This document shows, piece by piece, positions 5,342 through 6,908 of a DNA stretch of 6,908 nucleotides; position 1 is the stretch's first letter, and each line of letters opens with the position of its first letter. This DNA comes from Sulfitobacter sp. GTDB lineage: Bacteria; Pseudomonadota; Alphaproteobacteria; Rhodobacterales; Rhodobacteraceae. A program made the translations under genes and the position numbers. The stretch is from contig JAPKCR010000113.1 of NCBI GenBank assembly GCA_026421135.1, positions 1 through 6,908 on the forward strand, in the 5' to 3' direction. The notes below the pieces were generated by a model. The model had not been told where the DNA came from, did no database searches, and was given only the letters and a program-made list of their open reading frames with translations.

Positions 5342-6054
5342 ACGGCCTCAGTGTCTCTCACCTTTCCTATTCATACGGGGCCAAGCAGGCGCTTGAAGAT
5401 GTGAGCTTTGACGTGCCTGCTGGCCAGTTCTGTGCTTTGCTTGGGCCAAACGGGGCAGGAAAATCCACGCTTTTCGCGTTGCTGACTCGATTGCTGCGCC
5501 CTACAGACGGAAGCATAACAGTTGCAGGTCATGACATGGCCCGCAAACCGCGATTGGCCTTGGCCCAGCTTGGTATCGTCTTTCAACAGACCACGCTGGA
5601 TATGGATCTAAGTGTGCGCCAGAACCTGAACTATTTCGCTGCGCTCCATGGAATTTCAGGTCGCGATGCTAAGCGGCGCATCGATGCCGCTCTTGATAAA
5701 CTGTCAATGCTGGACCGCGCCGGTGAAAAGGCACGCGCGCTAAACGGCGGGCACCGCAGACGCACCGAAATCGCCCGCGCCTTGATACATAAACCGTCGG
5801 TCCTGTTGCTGGACGAACCGACCGTCGGGCTGGACGCAGCCGCGCGCGCATCGATCACCCAGCATGTGCACCAGCTGTGCGATGAAGGTACGACCGTTCT
5901 ATGGGCAACCCATCTCACCGACGAAATATCCCCCGATGATCATCTGGTGATTTTGCACCGCGCACAGGTTCTTGCCACTGGACGCTGTGCCGATATCTGC
6001 AACGGCACACCTTTACAGGAAAAATTCCTTACCATGACGGCCACCGCCGCATGA
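5338..6054 (+). CDS. ABC transporter ATP-binding protein of the PQQ alcohol dehydrogenase system (PedB-like)
   Basis: A 238-residue nucleotide-binding subunit. Walker A is GPNGAGKST (36-44), the Q-loop is VFQQ (81-84), the signature region is LNGGHRRR (135-142), Walker B is VLLLDE (155-160) with E160 as catalytic base, the D-loop is GLD (164-166) and the switch His is H192 (WATHL). The signature departs from LSGGQ: N replaces S and H replaces Q. I recall this variant from PQQ-linked ABC ATPases, so it is probably a family trait and not decay. The domain otherwise resembles DrrA/CcmA-type ATPases that pair with ABC-2 permeases, which matches the next gene. It overlaps both neighbours by four bases (ATGA at 5338 and 6051), so the complex subunits are translationally coupled. 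It acts on the cytoplasmic face of the inner membrane. Confidence 0.94.
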   Translation: MNGLSVSHLSYSYGAKQALEDVSFDVPAGQFCALLGPNGAGKSTLFALLTRLLRPTDGSITVAGHDMARKPRLALAQLGIVFQQTTLDMDLSVRQNLNYFAALHGISGRDAKRRIDAALDKLSMLDRAGEKARALNGGHRRRTEIARALIHKPSVLLLDEPTVGLDAAARASITQHVHQLCDEGTTVLWATHLTDEISPDDHLVILHRAQVLATGRCADICNGTPLQEKFLTMTATAA

Positions 6055-6842
6055 GCCCCTATCTCATCTCTTTAATTGCAATCGTCAACCGCGAGGCGTT
6101 GCGTTTCATCCATCAACGCGAACGCTTTATCGCGGCCCTTGTGCGCCCCCTGATCTGGTTGCTGGTTTTCGCCGCTGGTTTTCGTGCCGCGCTTGGCCTT
6201 AGCATTATCCCGCCCTATCAAACCTACATCACCTACGAGACCTATATCGTGCCCGGCTTGTGCGGCATGATCATGCTGTTCAACGGCATGCAATCGTCGC
6301 TAAGCCTTGTCTATGATCGCGAAATGGGGTCGATGAAATTACTGCTTACCAGCCCCCTGCCCCGTTGGTGGCTGCTGTTTTGCAAACTTGTCGGTTCGAC
6401 CGCTATTTCAATACTGCAGGTCTATGCCTTTCTTGCCATCGCCGCCGCCTTTGGCATTGCCATGCCGTTGACGGGCTATATTGCAGTTCTTCCAGCCTTG
6501 GTTGTAGCGGGCATTATGTTGGGCGCATTGGGGTTGGTTCTATCCAGCTTTATCAAGCAACTCGAAAATTTTGCCGGCGTGATGAACTTTGTAATCTTTC
6601 CGATGTTTTTTCTGTCATCCGCGCTTTATCCGTTGTGGAAAATGGCCGAAAGCTCCGAACTGTTATACAGCATTTGCGCGATCAACCCGTTTACCCATGC
6701 GGTCGAACTGATCCGCTTTGCGCTGTACCTGAACTTTAACGCGGTCGCATTGATCTGGACGCTGCTGGCCACGTTCGCCTTCACCGCTATCGCACTTTGG
6801 GGTTACACTCCGTCACGCAACGGGCCCGGCAAAATCGGCTAG
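6051..6842 (+). CDS. pedC: ABC-2 type permease, PedC-like, of the PQQ alcohol dehydrogenase system
   Basis: A 263-residue inner-membrane protein of the ABC-2 family. An N-terminal amphipathic stretch (NREALRFIHQRERF) precedes about six hydrophobic segments, near residues 29-50, 66-86, 108-133, 143-167, 174-195 and 231-251. Family landmarks are YIVPGLCGMIMLFNGMQSSLSLVYDREMGSMKLLLTSPLPR (coupling region), ENFAGVMNFVIFPMFFLSSALYPLW and NPFTHAVELIRFALY. The length is typical. The ATG overlaps the ATPase stop. ABC-2 permeases usually export, yet this operon also encodes a periplasmic binding protein. In Pseudomonas putida pedA1A2BC is needed for lanthanide-dependent growth, so the transport direction is unsettled. 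It is the last gene of the operon; its stop overlaps that of a convergent gene, leaving no room for a terminator between them. Confidence 0.93.
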   Translation: MSPYLISLIAIVNREALRFIHQRERFIAALVRPLIWLLVFAAGFRAALGLSIIPPYQTYITYETYIVPGLCGMIMLFNGMQSSLSLVYDREMGSMKLLLTSPLPRWWLLFCKLVGSTAISILQVYAFLAIAAAFGIAMPLTGYIAVLPALVVAGIMLGALGLVLSSFIKQLENFAGVMNFVIFPMFFLSSALYPLWKMAESSELLYSICAINPFTHAVELIRFALYLNFNAVALIWTLLATFAFTAIALWGYTPSRNGPGKIG

Positions 6843-6908
6843 ATAATGTTTGCCCGATCGTCGGTGATCAGCGCCGGTTGTCCGCCCAAGGTAACGATCC
6901 TGTCCGCA
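6839..6908 (-). CDS. C-terminal end of an unrecognised convergent gene (partial)
   Basis: The minus strand is open from the window edge to a TAG at 6841-6839, giving the last 22 residues (ADRIVTLGGQPALITDDRANII). The frame has protein-like composition, and the stop falls exactly against the end of the permease gene, as expected for convergent real genes. The fragment is too short to assign a family, and I cannot exclude a chance open frame. Confidence 0.4.
   Translation of the reverse strand, partial: ADRIVTLGGQPALITDDRANII

Overview
The window looks like chromosomal DNA of an alphaproteobacterium, most likely a Rhodobacterales (Roseobacter-type) species. This rests on moderate-to-high GC, ATGA-coupled genes, and a gene set that pairs a CO-dehydrogenase-like molybdenum hydroxylase with the accessory genes of a PQQ-dependent alcohol dehydrogenase. 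The taxonomic call is an inference from gene content and has not been searched. The window is almost entirely coding and contains no RNA gene, insertion sequence or CRISPR array that I can see.

Left half, minus strand, read from right to left: a PedF-type cytochrome c (1895-2593), a MoxJ/XoxJ-like periplasmic binding protein (985-about 1884, with a non-ATG start placed just after the cytochrome stop), then an 87-base gap, a CoxG-like SRPBCC protein (382-897) and the N-terminal part of a CoxS-like [2Fe-2S] subunit (1-339, running off the window). The cytochrome and the binding protein are the usual periplasmic partners of a methanol/ethanol quinoprotein dehydrogenase. The dehydrogenase itself is not in the window. 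CoxG and CoxS belong to a molybdenum hydroxylase whose large (CoxL) and FAD (CoxM) subunits should lie further left.

A 154-base divergent regulatory region (2594-2747) separates this from the right half. It carries a clear inverted repeat, ACTTTGGT...ACCAAAGT. The same octamer also lies in the gap upstream of coxG, suggesting that both transcription units share a regulator.

Right half, plus strand, a tightly coupled five-gene operon: a PQQ-system ABC substrate-binding protein (2748-3908), a seven-bladed YVTN-type beta-propeller (3905-4876), a small acidic exported protein of unknown function (4895-5341), an ABC ATPase with a variant signature motif (5338-6054) and a PedC-type ABC-2 permease (6051-6842). 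The order propeller, small exported protein, ATPase, permease resembles pedA1-A2-B-C of Pseudomonas putida and parts of the lut cluster of Methylorubrum, both genetically tied to lanthanide-dependent growth. The best working model is therefore a metal (lanthanide) handling transporter that serves a PQQ dehydrogenase, with PedF taking its electrons and the CoxG/CoxS enzyme possibly oxidising a downstream product. The last 70 bases hold the C-terminal end of a convergent, unrecognised gene.
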